The notes beneath the pieces are model-generated. The model was not told where the DNA came from and did not search any database. It was given only the letters and a program-made list of their open reading frames with translations. DNA of 64,000 bases from Podospora pseudocomata (taxonomy: Eukaryota > Ascomycota > Sordariomycetes > Sordariales > Podosporaceae). A program made the position numbers and the translations under genes. This document shows, one piece after another, positions 1 to 12,600 of this stretch (within the stretch, counting starts at the first letter, position 1; the number at the start of each line of letters is the position of its first letter). The DNA lies in the NCBI RefSeq assembly GCF_035222375.1, contig NW_026946363.1, positions 2,356,001 through 2,420,000 on the forward strand. The letters are read 5' to 3'.

Positions 1-2109
1 TTCTCAAAAAACTGATCCGAAAGGCGGAGCTGCTCGGTGGCCATGGGCATCTTGGTGTACATCTTGACCCGGGTGCCGGTTGCGCCTGGCCGTTGTTGTT
101 GTTGGGGGTTAGGACTTTGATCATGTTAGTATAACGCTCGCACTGTCAGAGACGAACGGCCAGGAAAAACTCACATTTCAACCAACCACCACTGGTCCCC
201 GCCAAGGCTCATGCTCATAAAAATGAACCATTGCGGGTTCCAGCCCACCTTCTTCATCCACACCGTCTGGAACGGCTCCCTCGTCGACGGAGAACCAGAG
301 TAGACAATGGATTTCATCTCGTCCATACTGAGCGGCGACCCTCTCCACACCATCCACCGAATGCTCTTAGCCCTGCTCATCAAGGCAGTGGTCGTATAGT
401 GGCAGCGCAACAGCTCCAACAGATTCGCACCCTCCTCGGCCGGGTTCGCAAACGTGTTCAGCCTCCTCTGTACGTCCGCCGCCATCGGTGACTGAGCCTG
501 CAGGGTAAACGCCCCTGTGTAAAGATCCATGCCCACGGTAACATCCTTGTCATCGAGGACCTGCATCCTAAGTGTAAAGTCCCCGGGTGTCTTCCTGGAC
601 CCGCACAGCGTAAGCCTCCCCTGCTTATGAGTAAACCGAGGCTTGCTCGCAAGCTTGTTGTACATGGACGACAGCATGTGCTCAATATGCCTCGAGATGA
701 CAGCCTCCAAGAGACTATCCATGCTAATATTGTCCACGTCAAAGCTAATGTCAAAGTCCTTGACCTCGACACCGTCACGGAACCAACGAAGGGTGATGTA
801 ACTCGGGTGTTTCGGGTCTGGCCTTCCATCCTCGCCTTTACTGCTGTTCACCCCGAGAATAATCCAACTCTTGTTGCCCTTGGAATGAGGACGGTTGGCC
901 CAGTAGTGGACGGCCACAGCACGATTCAGCCGCTCGACTTGCAAGCAGTCAACCCACCTGCCCGCTCGCAATTGCCAAGCCTGACGGGTGAACTCCCCGA
1001 TTTTGGCGGTCAAGGTAAGGTCGTGAAGGTAGTTGTAAGCGCCCAGCAACCCATCGGTCCCCAAGGCGTTGTTTATTTTCGTTTCGGCAGCCAACCGGGC
1101 TTGCTCCGAGAGTGGCGGTGGTGTTGGTTGATAAGTCATTCTCAAATCAATGAACCAGAACTGCTTCTCAAAGTCATCGTCCCCAATCGTCAAGTCAACC
1201 TCGAATTCACCCGGGATAGAGAACGTGGCGACACCAGAGTCGATTTTGTAATCGGCAAATGGCGCTGGTATCCTTTCAAATTCTTCAAGGCTGAGTCTGG
1301 CGCTCAAGAGGGTGTTGACCTCCTCAATCCAGGCATCCGATTCCTCGGGTGTGATTTCCGGAAGTGGCAGATAGTCAAACTGCAGCAAGGTCATGTTAAC
1401 ATCGCCAGAATACGCTTCATCTCAACATAATAATACTTACGTCAGGCATCCAATGGATTTTCGGGCGGGCAAGAACCTCAAGCGCAGTCTTGAGATCTGG
1501 ACTCGGAATCTTGGCCCACAACATATCCTGCTTCGTCTTGATCATTTCCCAGATCATCACGCTAAACAACTCGAGCTTGCTCGCCAGATGAGTCCTGATG
1601 TCGATGAGCTTCCCAACCTGGTCCGCCTTTTTACTCCATTCCGTCAGAACCAGAGCTTTAACCCATCGTGTGTGCAGATCTTGTATGAAATTGAGAAGCA
1701 TCCTCTTCTTCTCTAAACTTTCCGGCGAAGTATCCTCCTGTGTGGTGGGGTGGTAGTTGCCGTTTCCATTGGACAGGTTCTGCGGTAATGGCATCGACTC
1801 AAGCCGTAAGATCTGGTCTTGAAGGGCCCCGTGCGAATATTGCGCCAGCCGTGAAAGCAGCATGTTGAGCGGTATTATCTCGGCCGTGATGTGCTGGAGC
1901 TCGTCCGGTAGTTCCTCCAGCTTCACCTGTGGCCCATTGCCAGCATACCCAGCCTCCATCTCCGAATCGCCAGCAACCCCCTTGCCCTTTTCCGAACGGT
2001 GCTCCTGCTTGATATTGTCCCCATTCACGCCGTTCGTCCACCCCTCTCTGTCGTGATTGCTGCGCACGCCATTCTGTGTACCGTTTTCCATCCTGAACGC
2101 GCCCGCCAT
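1..2109 (-). CDS. med14: Mediator complex subunit 14 (Rgr1), 3' end outside window
   Basis: Mediator tail/scaffold subunit that links gene-specific activators to RNA polymerase II in the nucleus. Exons assembled from splice signals and phase are 2109-1441, 1379-175 and 114-1 (continuing beyond the window), with 61-nt and 60-nt introns. About 662 residues are visible. After a polar N-terminal tail, residues from about 66 (LPDELQHITAEIIPL, then NMLLSRLAQYSHGALQDQ) match the conserved Med14 N-terminal region, followed by the long helical repeat-like body. The start at 2109 is the first ATG ahead of this conserved block. The upstream neighbour on the same strand is G6PDH, about 1.5 kb away. The family call rests on recognised sequence; the C-terminal half cannot be judged. 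Confidence 0.88.
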
Positions 2110-3606
2110 CTTTCGCTGGAGCGGCTCTCTCCCGCACTGCTGTCGGCGGCTGCCGTCAACACACCCCGTCGTCCAAACTGCTCAAATGTCCTCGAAAAGG
2201 GCCAGTAAACAGTGTGGGACTTTCGCAATGACGTCTGCCGAATCCGACTGCCTGTAAAGTAATCCTAACAGGCAACACGCGACGTTGAACGCGTAGGTCC
2301 GGTAGGCCAGCGGGTAATCGGTCACCTAGGAAGTCGTCACCATGGGGTAAAATGGCAGGTGCCAGTCACTCCAATTTCAGATTTCAATCGCAGTGACCGC
2401 GCGCTCGTTGTTGTTCGTGTCGGTCGTTCGTATCATCAAAGGTTCGCCGCACACGGTCGCGGAGCGCATGCGCCAACAACAGCCGACTAAAAGAAGAAAA
2501 GCGGTCCGGCAGTAGGGCGAAAATTCATGTACCGGCTGGGGGATTCGTCCTGCGATACGGAGGGGGGGTAAATCTTCGTATGGTCGTGGAAAAATCGTCA
2601 ATCGGTCGGCTTCACAGAGAAAAGGTCGAAGGAGAAAGGAAAGGACTAGGTTGTTGCTCGTCGCTATGAGGGACCGCCCTTGCTCAAAAGCAAAAGGCAG
2701 CCGAAAGCCAAAACGCCAAAAGAATCGGATGCTCGATGCGACAGGCGTACTCAGGGCAGCGGACGCGCAGAAGCCGGGTCGTTATCGACGTGGAAAGATC
2801 GACGGAACAATGTGCTCCTGGACGTCGTTGAGGTGCGAACTGCTTCTGTTGCGCAGTCGCGGTCGTCGGGTGCCGAGTTTCGTGGTGATGGGGCAGTTTC
2901 AATGTTCCAGTTCAAAGAGAGTTGCAGCTGGGGTTGAGGCTGGTTCGCTCTGAGCCGGCTGGGTGCCGTTTTTGCCTAAGATCCAGGGCATCCACTGTTT
3001 TCACCCCCACTTATTGTGCATGTTTTCAAGCCACCGGTATTGTTCAGGTAAACCGCCGGTAATTTCCACACATTTACATGTATCCGTAATCAGCTTTTAA
3101 TCGACGTCAGCTAACCTACCTATAGAGAACTAAGTATTGCTGGTTATATATATTCACTTCTTAAATCAATGGTTGACGCATCAGAGTTAAATTGGAACAA
3201 TATTTTCATAATAATAACACAGACTTCGTTATTTAAGCCATTCCTCTCTTCCCACGAATGTTGGCTGGCTACCTATACCTGATCATCAAGAACACAAACA
3301 ACCTTGCCCAGCCCGTATGAAGGGGAAAAAAAAGACGGTTCCTCTGGTGTCATTCGTCGTTGTCCCTGTTCCCGCCCATTCCGGCTCGGCTTCCTGCCCT
3401 GAAAAGTCTAACCGAGACGTTTCTTTCCCATACAAAAACACCGGTCGTTTCTAATAACTGATATCCCCATTTGCTAAAAAATTGTCGCCATCAAGTTCGA
3501 GATGCGCTCAACTGTGTTGAAAGCCAGAGTTTAACGGGTGCTCAACCGTACTGTAGCAGAAACCTCGCCCCAGAAACAAAACGCCATGCAGTATGTGACA
3601 AGCTAC
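2110..3606. other. Intergenic: MED14 promoter side and G6PDH 3' side
   Basis: No supported gene. Short open frames on both strands overlap each other and show no family signal. The 3000-3300 part is AT-rich and would suit a transcript end or nucleosome-poor promoter DNA. Confidence 0.6.
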
Positions 3607-5609
3607 TCACAACTTGTTTCCAGGTCCCAGAGCCGACGTGGTCGGCCACTGGTACCCAGCAGCGTCGCTGAACTTGTATCCGTACGACGATGTGAAGTCG
3701 TCGAGAACGGCAGGGCCACGCGAGCCTGAACATCACCAATTAGTATCTGAACTCAGTCATGCTGTCTATCGTCTCAACGTACCATATGGGTATTCCATGG
3801 GGATGATCTCCTTGTTATCGTCCAGGTAGTGGAGGAGTGGAGTAAAGATGCGCCAGCTGGCGTCGAGCTCGTCGTCACGAACAAAGTTGGAGTGGTCACC
3901 CTTCAAGCAGTCCAGGATAAGCGACTCGTAGGCCTCGGGGATCTTGAGATCCGAGAAACGTCTGCGGTAGGTAAGATCCAACTCGGTGACAACCGTCTGC
4001 ATGGTCAGACCGGGGAGCTTTGAGTTCATCTTGATGTAGACACTCTCGTTCGGTTGAATGCGCATAACCAATTCGTTGCGTGGAATGTCCTTGAAGATGC
4101 CCGAGGTAACATCCTTGAACTGAACACGAATCTCGGTCTTTTGCTCATTAAGCGCCTTGCCCGCCTTCATGATGAACGGTACGCCATCCCACCTCTCGTT
4201 CTTGATGTAGGCAACGAGCGCGCAGAATGTTGGGCAGCGCGAATCCTTGGGCACTGTGTCATCCTCCTTGTACGAGGGCTTGCTGCCGTCCAGCGACTTG
4301 CCATACTGTCCAATGATGACGTTCTTGGGCTCGATGGCGGGAATGGCGCGGAGTACCCGCACCTTCTCATCTCTGATATCCTCGGACGAAAAGGAGATGG
4401 GTCTTTCCATGGCGAGGAGTGTAAGGACCTGAAGAAGATGGTTCTGCATAACGTCACGGATGATGCCAAACTCGTCAAAGTAACCGCCGCGGCCTTCGGT
4501 GCCGAATGGCTCCTTGAAGGTGATCTGGACATTGTCGATGTGGTGCCTGTTCCAGGTGGCACCGAGGAACGAGTTACCAAATCGAAGGATGAGAATGTTC
4601 TTGACCATTTCTTTGCCCAAGTAGTGGTCGATACGGAAGAGCTCTTCCTCCTTCCAGTCGGGCTCCAGAGACTTTTGCAGTTCCCGGGAGCTGGCAAGGT
4701 CCTTGCCGAATGGCTTCTCGACCTAGTTGTCAGGTTGGTTAGCAAGGTGTTGAGCTAGCTGAATTGGAGTCAACCCACAATGACACGGGCAACGCCCCTT
4801 GATGGGTAGCAGCACTTCTTCAAATGTTGCGACACGATGGTGAAAACACTGGGAGGCAGGGCCATGTAGAAGAGTCTGTTGGCCTCCTTTTTGTCGGACT
4901 CGAGCTTCTCGAGGTGCTGGTTGAGCTGTTGGAAGGACTCGTCACGGTCATATTGACCAGAGACATATGAGCAGATGTTGAGGAACTCCTCCAGCTGCTG
5001 TTCCGTATCCTTCGTGGGAGTTTTTATGTATGTCTTGATTCGGCGGATGTATTCGTCATGGTCCATCTTTGTCCGGGCATATCCGACGATCTTGATGTCC
5101 TTGGGCAGGAACTGGTTCCGGTACTATCGCGGGGGTCGAAGTTTAGTAATCTAATCTCAAGGCCCTCGGGAGAGGACTTTGCTAACTTACGAGGCCGAAA
5201 AGCGCTGGATACTGTGATGACAAAGTTAGCTCAACGGCTCTGGCACACACTCTAGAATTTCCTCTCTCTATGACACATACAGTCTTCTTCTTTGCGAGAT
5301 CGCCGGACGCGCCAAGGACAACGATGACAGTGTTCTCCTTGAGCTCGACGGCCCTGTTCGGATCGTTAGCATAATGTCTATGCGCTCTCCCTCCTGTGAC
5401 TGTTTCCGCCAGAAACTGGCCCAATCTCGTATGCTGCCATCGCCGTCTTGGGGCAAACCACCACAGAATGCAGTCACCGTCGAGATCGCAAGCGCGCAAG
5501 GCTCGAACAAAGCTATCCTGGTCGTCCTGAGCTCCACAGGAAGCAGAGCGATGATTCAATGGCGGGGTCCGGGACGGACTTACCCAGCAGTGTGCAGGTC
5601 AGCGGCCAT
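3607..5609 (-). CDS. zwf1: Glucose-6-phosphate 1-dehydrogenase (six exons, one of 21 nt)
   Basis: Oxidises glucose-6-phosphate to 6-phosphogluconolactone with NADP+, the first cytosolic step of the oxidative pentose phosphate pathway and a main NADPH source. Exons: 5609-5584, 5353-5281, 5211-5191, 5123-4779, 4722-3783, 3725-3607, giving 507 residues, the usual fungal length. The NADP-binding GASGDLA is at residues 23-29, EKPFGK at 157-162 and the substrate-binding/catalytic RIDHYLGKE at 185-193. The C-terminus reads YGYKFSDAAGYQWPTTSA, typical of the family. The third exon is only 21 nt and encodes the invariant YPALFGL (34-40). The first intron is 230 nt and separates a 26-nt initial exon from the rest. 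It is divergent from the eL33 gene across about 2.5 kb. Confidence 0.95.
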
Positions 5610-8101
5610 CTTGTCGGTTGGTTCTGTCCAGCAGGGTCTTGTGTTCAAAAGGCAGGGAAACGGAGCTGAGGGGATTTCAGGGAAGCCGGCAGCAAAGAGG
5701 ACAGAAAGTTTTTTTTGTTGACAGGAGGAGGGATGGGAAAACTAATCGGAGTCCGACCAAGTTTCGGGGATAATGGTATTTCTACCGCCCTGGGAGAGAG
5801 GGGGGTTGAGTGATGCGCAGACTGGAGCTAGAGCGCAGGGCACCTTGACGAGGGGGGAGCTTACTCAGGGTCCCCGCAGGCCTTTACGTACTTGGTTGCC
5901 CCGGGCCTTGAAGGGGGAGCTTGGACTGGGTCCGTGTTAGGACCCCTAACATGACATATCGTCATAACAATCGAGGAGTCCGGATGGCAGAAACAGTCAG
6001 CTGCTTGCAGGCCTACATGAAATATCTACGTGCCTCGGGACACCCCCGAAACGGGGCATCGCAAAGTGAAGTTTTGCGCGGTTGCCGCTCCCAGGAGAGT
6101 CACCCCCTCTGGCAAGGCATACCTGGCGAGCGGTGTGGGAAAGACCATGAGCAGAGTTGGGTCGGTCTGATTCCCGGCCACAAAGCTTTGATTCTCAGAT
6201 ACACTAACACTAACCGGTCCCGGCGCTTTGGAAGCTTGCGTCTTGCAAAGGCAGTGACCCAGAATCCCCAACGCGGTAATACACACCCTTTTCCCAAATT
6301 CTGAGGCCGGCGAGGTACGGCACATGCCACGCCTATCTCAACCAACTAGACGGGACGCTGCAAAAGAGCGGGCAAGCATAAAGCAGAGGGCAATTCCATG
6401 TTGACGAGATGCAGTTATGTCTGCCCTGAGATTCAGTTGCACAATATGTAGCATCAGTGTTTTGGCGGATGAAGGTAAGGTAGGGCTGCTCGTGGAGGGG
6501 CACCGCTTGCGACTTGTTGAGCTAGGTGGGGTATCCGAATCTTGTCGAGCTCCCCCCTGGCTCGATTTGAGCTCTGGCCACATCAAAGGGGGGGCCGCCC
6601 TCAACCCCCCCCCTCGTCACCCTCCTCCGCCTCCACGCCGCCTACATGTTGTCCGCTACCCACTTCTGTAGGCGAAGGAAATAACGCAGTCACAGTGGAG
6701 GACGCTGGCCTCGCCAAAGGCCGAGCTGCCAGTCAAATAAAACAGGCAAAAATGGCACGTTGTGGTGCGGAGGTCCCGGAATAGTTTTGTTGGTCAAGGG
6801 TTCGCTCGCCGGCAGAATGCGTCAAGTTTGACTCCCCCCACGTTGACACTTGCTAGCTCCGGTGAGCAAGCACCGAGAGACCAAAGAGAAAATCGATTCC
6901 ATAATAAAAAGTCCCCACCCGGGAGAAGCTTCTTCACATCTGGTGACAAGTATATCCTCTCTTGTCAAGTCCGCGGACCAGAGAATTATCCAAAGTCTCT
7001 GGACACAACTGACGCACTTCTCCGCGGGGTTGAGGGTCTCCGGAGCCGATGCTCAGAGTCCGTGGTGGTCTCAGGAGTTCGGACATCCCACATCTGCAAC
7101 CAATCCTTGGTCGGGCGGGCCAAGACTGACAATTTGGATGTTTTGGCCACTTCAGAATATCGAAAAGAATGGCCAAGCATACCTCCGACTTCCGGGCCGG
7201 CTTCGCATGCCGTGATGCTGGTGGAGTGCTTCCTAAAAAGAGTCTTGAGCATCTTCCCTGTACGGCTTATATTACCCGCCCGCCCTGCAACCGCTTATTT
7301 CCCTCAGAAATGCTTATCAGATCTTGAGAACGCGGCTTTGATTTTCAGCTTGAATTCTCGGACATCTCTTGTCATGTTTCGAGCCAGATGGTCGGCAGAG
7401 AGGTCGTGTTCGGAGTGGGGGGTATGTTGAATGCTGTTCACAGCTGGTTGGTTGTTCTGAAGGTTGGATACAAACCATGCCCATGAGAGGGAAATAATGA
7501 CTCTAACAGGCGACTGGGGCCGACCAAATTGTCTGATTCGAGATTACAAAGCTGAAGCCGCGCTGAACCGAGAAGCTCAAGAGGGTGACGTACGGGGGCT
7601 AGCAGCGGCACGAGGATTGTCAGAGGTCGGGTGCTGTTATCTGATGAATCATCACTTCAGGTCCTCCTCGGTCGTCGGTCGTCGGTTGCAGGAAGTCCAC
7701 AGCCGTTGTGCTCATCGCAGATTTTCTCTTGGCATCGAGCCAACTGGACAGGGATCAGGGGGAGACAGCACTGACAATTTTTGCGATTGCATCACTCGTG
7801 GCTGAGGACCCACCAGCCACACCTCGCTGAGTGCAAGGGCCAGGCGGGAGTGCCCCGCAGAACTTCAGAGGTCGCTCCTGCCTGCCGAACTCGGCGCCAC
7901 AGATAATCCGCCCCGCTAAACTGGCCCAAGCCCTACCAAATCCCACCATGCGAATTTTCGAATTCATTTGGCGTGCCGAAGGTAAGTGCAGAGCCACATT
8001 CACGTCGCCAAACGCCGGACCTCTAATCAGCACGACATTTTGCTGATTGCCCTTGACCGTGGCAAGGAAGAATCTCAGAGGGAAATCACCAAGCCATCAA
8101 A
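5610..8101. other. Divergent intergenic region between G6PDH and eL33
   Basis: No supported gene in about 2.5 kb; the open frames here lack family similarity and compete with one another. A good donor (GTAAGT at 7982-7987) followed by a branch-like ctgat near 8041 may mark an intron in the eL33 5' leader, but this is only a suggestion. G- and C-runs occur at 6590-6615. Confidence 0.5.
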
Positions 8102-8856
8102 ATGCCTACCGAAGCTGGTCATAGACGTGAGTCTGCCCGAGTATCTGCAGCAACAACAGCAGCGACATCGTCAACGCGAAATCTGGGCACCTTCATGGCC
8201 GCCGTCACGACAAAGTTGGCGATGGTCGCTGCTGGATTGCCAATCGAGTGAAAGACCATGGGCTAACATGTCTGATCTAGTATATGTCAAGTGAGTGAAA
8301 CCCCACCGGCAATTCGACCCGCTGCGAATCGAACCGAACACCACGACGCAACATTGCGATTCAGAATTTCGAAATGCCCGATTCGACTCGATAAGAAGCG
8401 CGAGACTGACCAGATTCCTTCCATAGGGGTCGCCACCTGAGCTACCAACGCTCCAGGCACGCCGTCCACTCCAAGACCTCTCTCATCAAGATTGAGGGCG
8501 TTGACGACACAAACGCTGCCAAGTAGGTTGCGAATCGACTTTGGGGACTACAGAAGGACATGAGTTAACAATGGGCACAGCTTCTACCTTGGCAAGAAGG
8601 TTGCGTATGTCTACCGTGGTCAGAAGGAGGTTCGCGGCACCAAGATCCGCGTTATCTGGGGCAAGGTCACCAGACCACATGGTACGATATATCGGGAGCT
8701 CTCTTCGCAGCGGCTTTCTCTTGGAAAGTGTCTCTTTGTGCTGACACTCTTGATGCAGGCAACTCCGGCGTCGTCCGCGCCAAGTTCCAGACCCCTCTCC
8801 CCGCTAAGTCTTTCGGCGCCTCGGTTCGCATCATGCTCTACCCCTCCACCATCTAA
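8102..8856 (+). CDS. rpl33: 60S ribosomal protein eL33 (L35Ae/Rpl33), five exons, one of 10 nt
   Basis: Component of the cytosolic large ribosomal subunit. Exons: 8102-8126, 8281-8290, 8427-8522, 8581-8681, 8759-8856, total 330 nt, 109 residues, as expected for the family. The protein contains [16 protein letters not shown], then [32 protein letters not shown] and a C-terminal [15 protein letters not shown], all hallmark eL33 segments. The second exon is 10 nt: it supplies the last two bases of the Leu codon, Tyr, Val and two bases of Lys in LYVK, and is bounded by a TAG acceptor and a GTGAGT donor. Without it the conserved LYVKG is lost and the phase fails. The four introns are 154, 136, 58 and 77 nt. 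The dense introns in the first third fit fungal ribosomal protein genes. Confidence 0.96.
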
Positions 8857-9413
8857 ATAGAGATGGGGGAGAATGGGCTGGGCAGGAGTTGGTCGGTAAC
8901 GGGTGGTTCATGATTTCGGTGCATATGGAATTAGACAGGGACTTGACGAAATCAACAACGGACGGCCTTGCTTTCTAGCATTAAAATCAGGGCAATCGCA
9001 AAAAATGACAAATGCCATTTGAGGATCCGCAACATCTGGGGTGCAAAGGGATTTCAGTGCTTTGGGTGCGTTGCGGGATGGGACACAAAATCGGCAGTTC
9101 AGGGGCGGCACTTGACAAGAGTCTTGCCTTGTCAAAAATACAACATTAATGGCCAGCCTGGGGCTGAGAAGAATCAACAGGTCTTTCCAGACGACGACAA
9201 TTGTGGCTTGGATGCTCGGTTGGTTGTGAGCTGGGAATGGGGGGGGCTATTCTTGCCCGGGATCTGGCCACGAGGTTGTGTTTTTATTTTTTTGGGAAGG
9301 GCCTTGGGTCAGACAGCAGTTATCAGAACCACTCAGTCTTCCATTTTCTCAATTCGTTCTCAATATGGATTCTTGATTCTTGTGTGTTGTGGCATGTTGC
9401 TAACCAGTGTTGG

Positions 9414-9485
9414 ACAGAGCTTATCCAAGGGACAGAGCTTATCCAAGGGGCAGAACTCATCCAAGGGGTAGAACCCATCCAGATT
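9414..9485. repeat. 18-bp tandem repeat, four copies
   Basis: Unit acagagcttatccaaggg: two identical copies at 9414-9431 and 9432-9449, then two diverged ones at 9450-9467 and 9468-9485. The 18-bp period keeps any reading frame open as a six-residue repeat, but no gene around it is supported. Confidence 0.9.
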
Positions 9486-9606
9486 TCACCTGTGTGCAGT
9501 ATGGTCGTCGCCCTACCCATCATCATCCAAGATGTTGATTAGACCAGCTTCCAGAAACGCCCATCATTAGTAACAAGATTGCCAGCCGTCAGCCTACTAC
9601 CAACAA

Positions 9607-9675
9607 CCCATATCTCAACTACCGTATCTCAAATCCCATATCTCAAACAGCCCATACCTCAACAGCCCATATCCT
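9607..9675. repeat. Imperfect tandem repeat of cccatatctcaa
   Basis: About five copies of a 13-16 bp unit built on cccatatctcaa, with small indels between units. Non-coding in appearance. Confidence 0.75.
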
Positions 9676-12600
9676 ACAAATTCCGCATCCACAACCTCAC
9701 AACCCCCATATACCATTCCCGGCGGAATTTTGCAATCAATCTTATATCCTTGCCTAGGTCTCCCCCATCTCACCTGACCACAACGAAACTCGCAGGCAGG
9801 TTGCTGGTCTTTGAGGCTTGTTGCTCACATGTTGCAGACTCTTTTGTTTCTCCCACCAGCGCCAGCGTTGGTGGAGTGAGGAGGGTCTTCTGGGCTTCTT
9901 CTTTTCTTATTTACAGGGGGACAATATCATTTCATTTAGGTAGGTACCTAGGCTGACTTGATGATTGATGTATACTGACAGTCCTGTCATATATATATAT
10001 TCATACATACATGGTGTTGCAATATCAACTCTCTTCTCTCTGTCCGCTTCAATACTAACTCTTGTTAGCTGGCGAGGGGGATATGTTTTGAAAATGCCAC
10101 AGGCCGTTTTTACGTCCGTTCTTCCTGTGAGATTGGGTTGAGGTACAAGGGCGGGGCAAGGCGGTGGAGGCGTGGTGCAACGGGTGGTTTTGTTGTGGGA
10201 GGGGAGGGTAGGGGAGGGTAGGTGGGTGTTTGTGTTGCGGTGGGATGAGGCTCTGATGGTTGTTATTGTTGAGGTGGTCGAGTTCCTACCTACCTAGGTG
10301 TTTATGCGGAATATTGTGCATGCTGTCTGGGGCAGGCTGGTGGGCAGTGAAATGAGGCAGTGCTGTTCTGTGATTCTTCAGTGAGAAAAGAGGTGGCAAA
10401 GAGAACAAGATGTGAAGGGTCAGTCAAAGTTGATCAATCATATCGCTTTTTTTCGTTCGTGCTGGAATGTACCTACCTATCCCTGTGCTACACAGTTCAT
10501 CTCAACGTGAAGTGGTTACAGCGCCTAATATCAGGGTGGACTTGAGGAAACGAAACACAGGTACAGCAGGTGGGTGGGCTGAGAGGTAAAGGTTTTTTAT
10601 TCCCCGATCTCACCTTTCTTTCAGCATCTCTGTTTGTTTGTTTGCGTTTAGGTTGGTGTTTTTTGTCATTTGGTCTGATGCTGGTTCTCGGTCGAAATGG
10701 AGATTCAGATCTTGTGTCATTTACCCCCTCCCCCTCCCCTTGTGTCTATGTCTCTGTGTCGTCGAGAGTCAAAAAGTCCAAAGTGTCACTTTGGAACATG
10801 CGACAGGTGGTCTCGTCTCAAAGCAAGACGACATCGGCCTTTCTCAGCCCACCCATGGAAGCTGAGATGGAAGACGACAGACCCTTTGTGTTACTTGCTT
10901 GATATGAGCAGCGCCACGGGCGCCTCATTTGTTTTGGATCAGTTCCCGAACAGCTGGGATGTGATCGACAATCAGGCTGGCTAGCTTCGGCAGATAGGTT
11001 TCTCAACAGTCGGCCGGGGTTCACGGCCCTGGTCACGGTCACGGACCTGGGGTTCATCATGGGTGTGGCTTGCTTGAGATGATGCGTCTGAGACTAGGGT
11101 TAGACACTGAGAGGGGGGTTGACGAAAGACGAAAGCAGAGGTGTCTCGGTTTACGATAACGACATTTTGGTCTTCTCGAACGATTTATGAGATGGCCGGG
11201 CCGAGATGGAGGGTGATGGCGGCATGTGTGCGGCCGGGGATGCAGCCAGGAGCACATAATACGGCGCCACGACGCCACAGTGAGAGATGTAAAAGTCCAA
11301 GTAGCTGACTTTATATCTTCAGTTTCTCCAGCTTTTTTTTGTTGGGGGGTTTCGCTGAAGCCTTATGTCCATGCTGGAGAGTAAAACTTGACTTGAAAAA
11401 ACACCAGCGGGCTGGAACAATATCCAGCGTGCCGGCCTTGCGGTTAAGCTCTCTGCATCAAGCCCACCCACGCCATCCCGCTAGTTCCCGGGCCTGGGGT
11501 TCCCACGTTGCCAAACAACTGGATACGCATTGGTCGTCCCCATTCGATCGAAGACAACCACGTTCTCGTGTTGATCCGACTGGGGAAGAGTGGGGTCATG
11601 ATTGACAGATTGACAGGAGCTAGAAGCAAGATCATCGCCCTGTGAAGCCTGCTTCTTGTGCTTCCATCCTCTCAGGGCCTGGTTGGTTCGATCGACTCTG
11701 GGAAACGACGTGTATGATAACTTGTCTCAAAAAGACTAGGAAAAACCTGCTTTCTGGGAAAAAGGCTCAAGTCAAGGAAACATATTGCTACTTTACCCCT
11801 TTTCTTTACGTACCAAGAAACTAAATGGGTACACCGGAAATTTGAAAGGTTGGAAAGAGGCAAAAGGTGGTGATATATGCGGGCGGTGTTTTGTTGTGAC
11901 TTGATGTCCGGCTCCGTGCCGGACTTTATGGTTATTCTGGCCCACCGTTGTTGACTTTGTTGTTGTTGCCTTTGAAAACCTTGGTTACGTGTAAAGCGTG
12001 TACTACCTACCTTTATGCAGCGATAAGGCAATGAGTAGGGAGGGAGGGTGGCTTCACAACCAGAAAACCTGAAGCTGCAATGCTACCCTCTCCCGCCCCC
12101 CCGCCGTTGAAAGATGGCTCTTGTATCCACGAGTCGGGTAGTTTGGTATGGTGCCGAAGTTGAAAAGGGATAAGCCCAATCCTTTTCCAGAAATGCGTAC
12201 CAACTTAGATCGGGATTCGAGTGTGCCAACACAACAGTTGTGGCGTGGACGTTGGAATATATATCTTGGCTGGCCATGAATCAGTCGTTTACCCCTCATG
12301 TTGAAGATCGAACGTCATCGTCATAATCCTGTCAGCGCTCCATCCAACATCCAGGAGAAAACTCTCGGCTCGGGATGCTCGTCCGGGCGCACGCTCTAGG
12401 CTGGCAGCATCTCCCTTTTCGCGCCGCAGGAAACAAGAGGGAGCTAGTTGTGCTGACACCACAGCGGTGGCTACCTCGTCGAGGACCTGCAGCTTGAACC
12501 TGTCGTGCAGTTCTGGTCCGTACCGTGTCGGACGGATTCTAAATTTCTGTGGGACGCAGGGTACCCTAAGATAGCTCCCGTCCACCGTCCACAACCGTCC

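Noticed and set aside
6762-7430. 222-codon open frame on the plus strand
   Set aside because: Begins at a GTG, has mixed composition and no family similarity, and sits between two unrelated promoters.
9414-9485. CRISPR-like array
   Set aside because: Units abut directly with no spacers; it is a simple tandem repeat in a eukaryotic genome.
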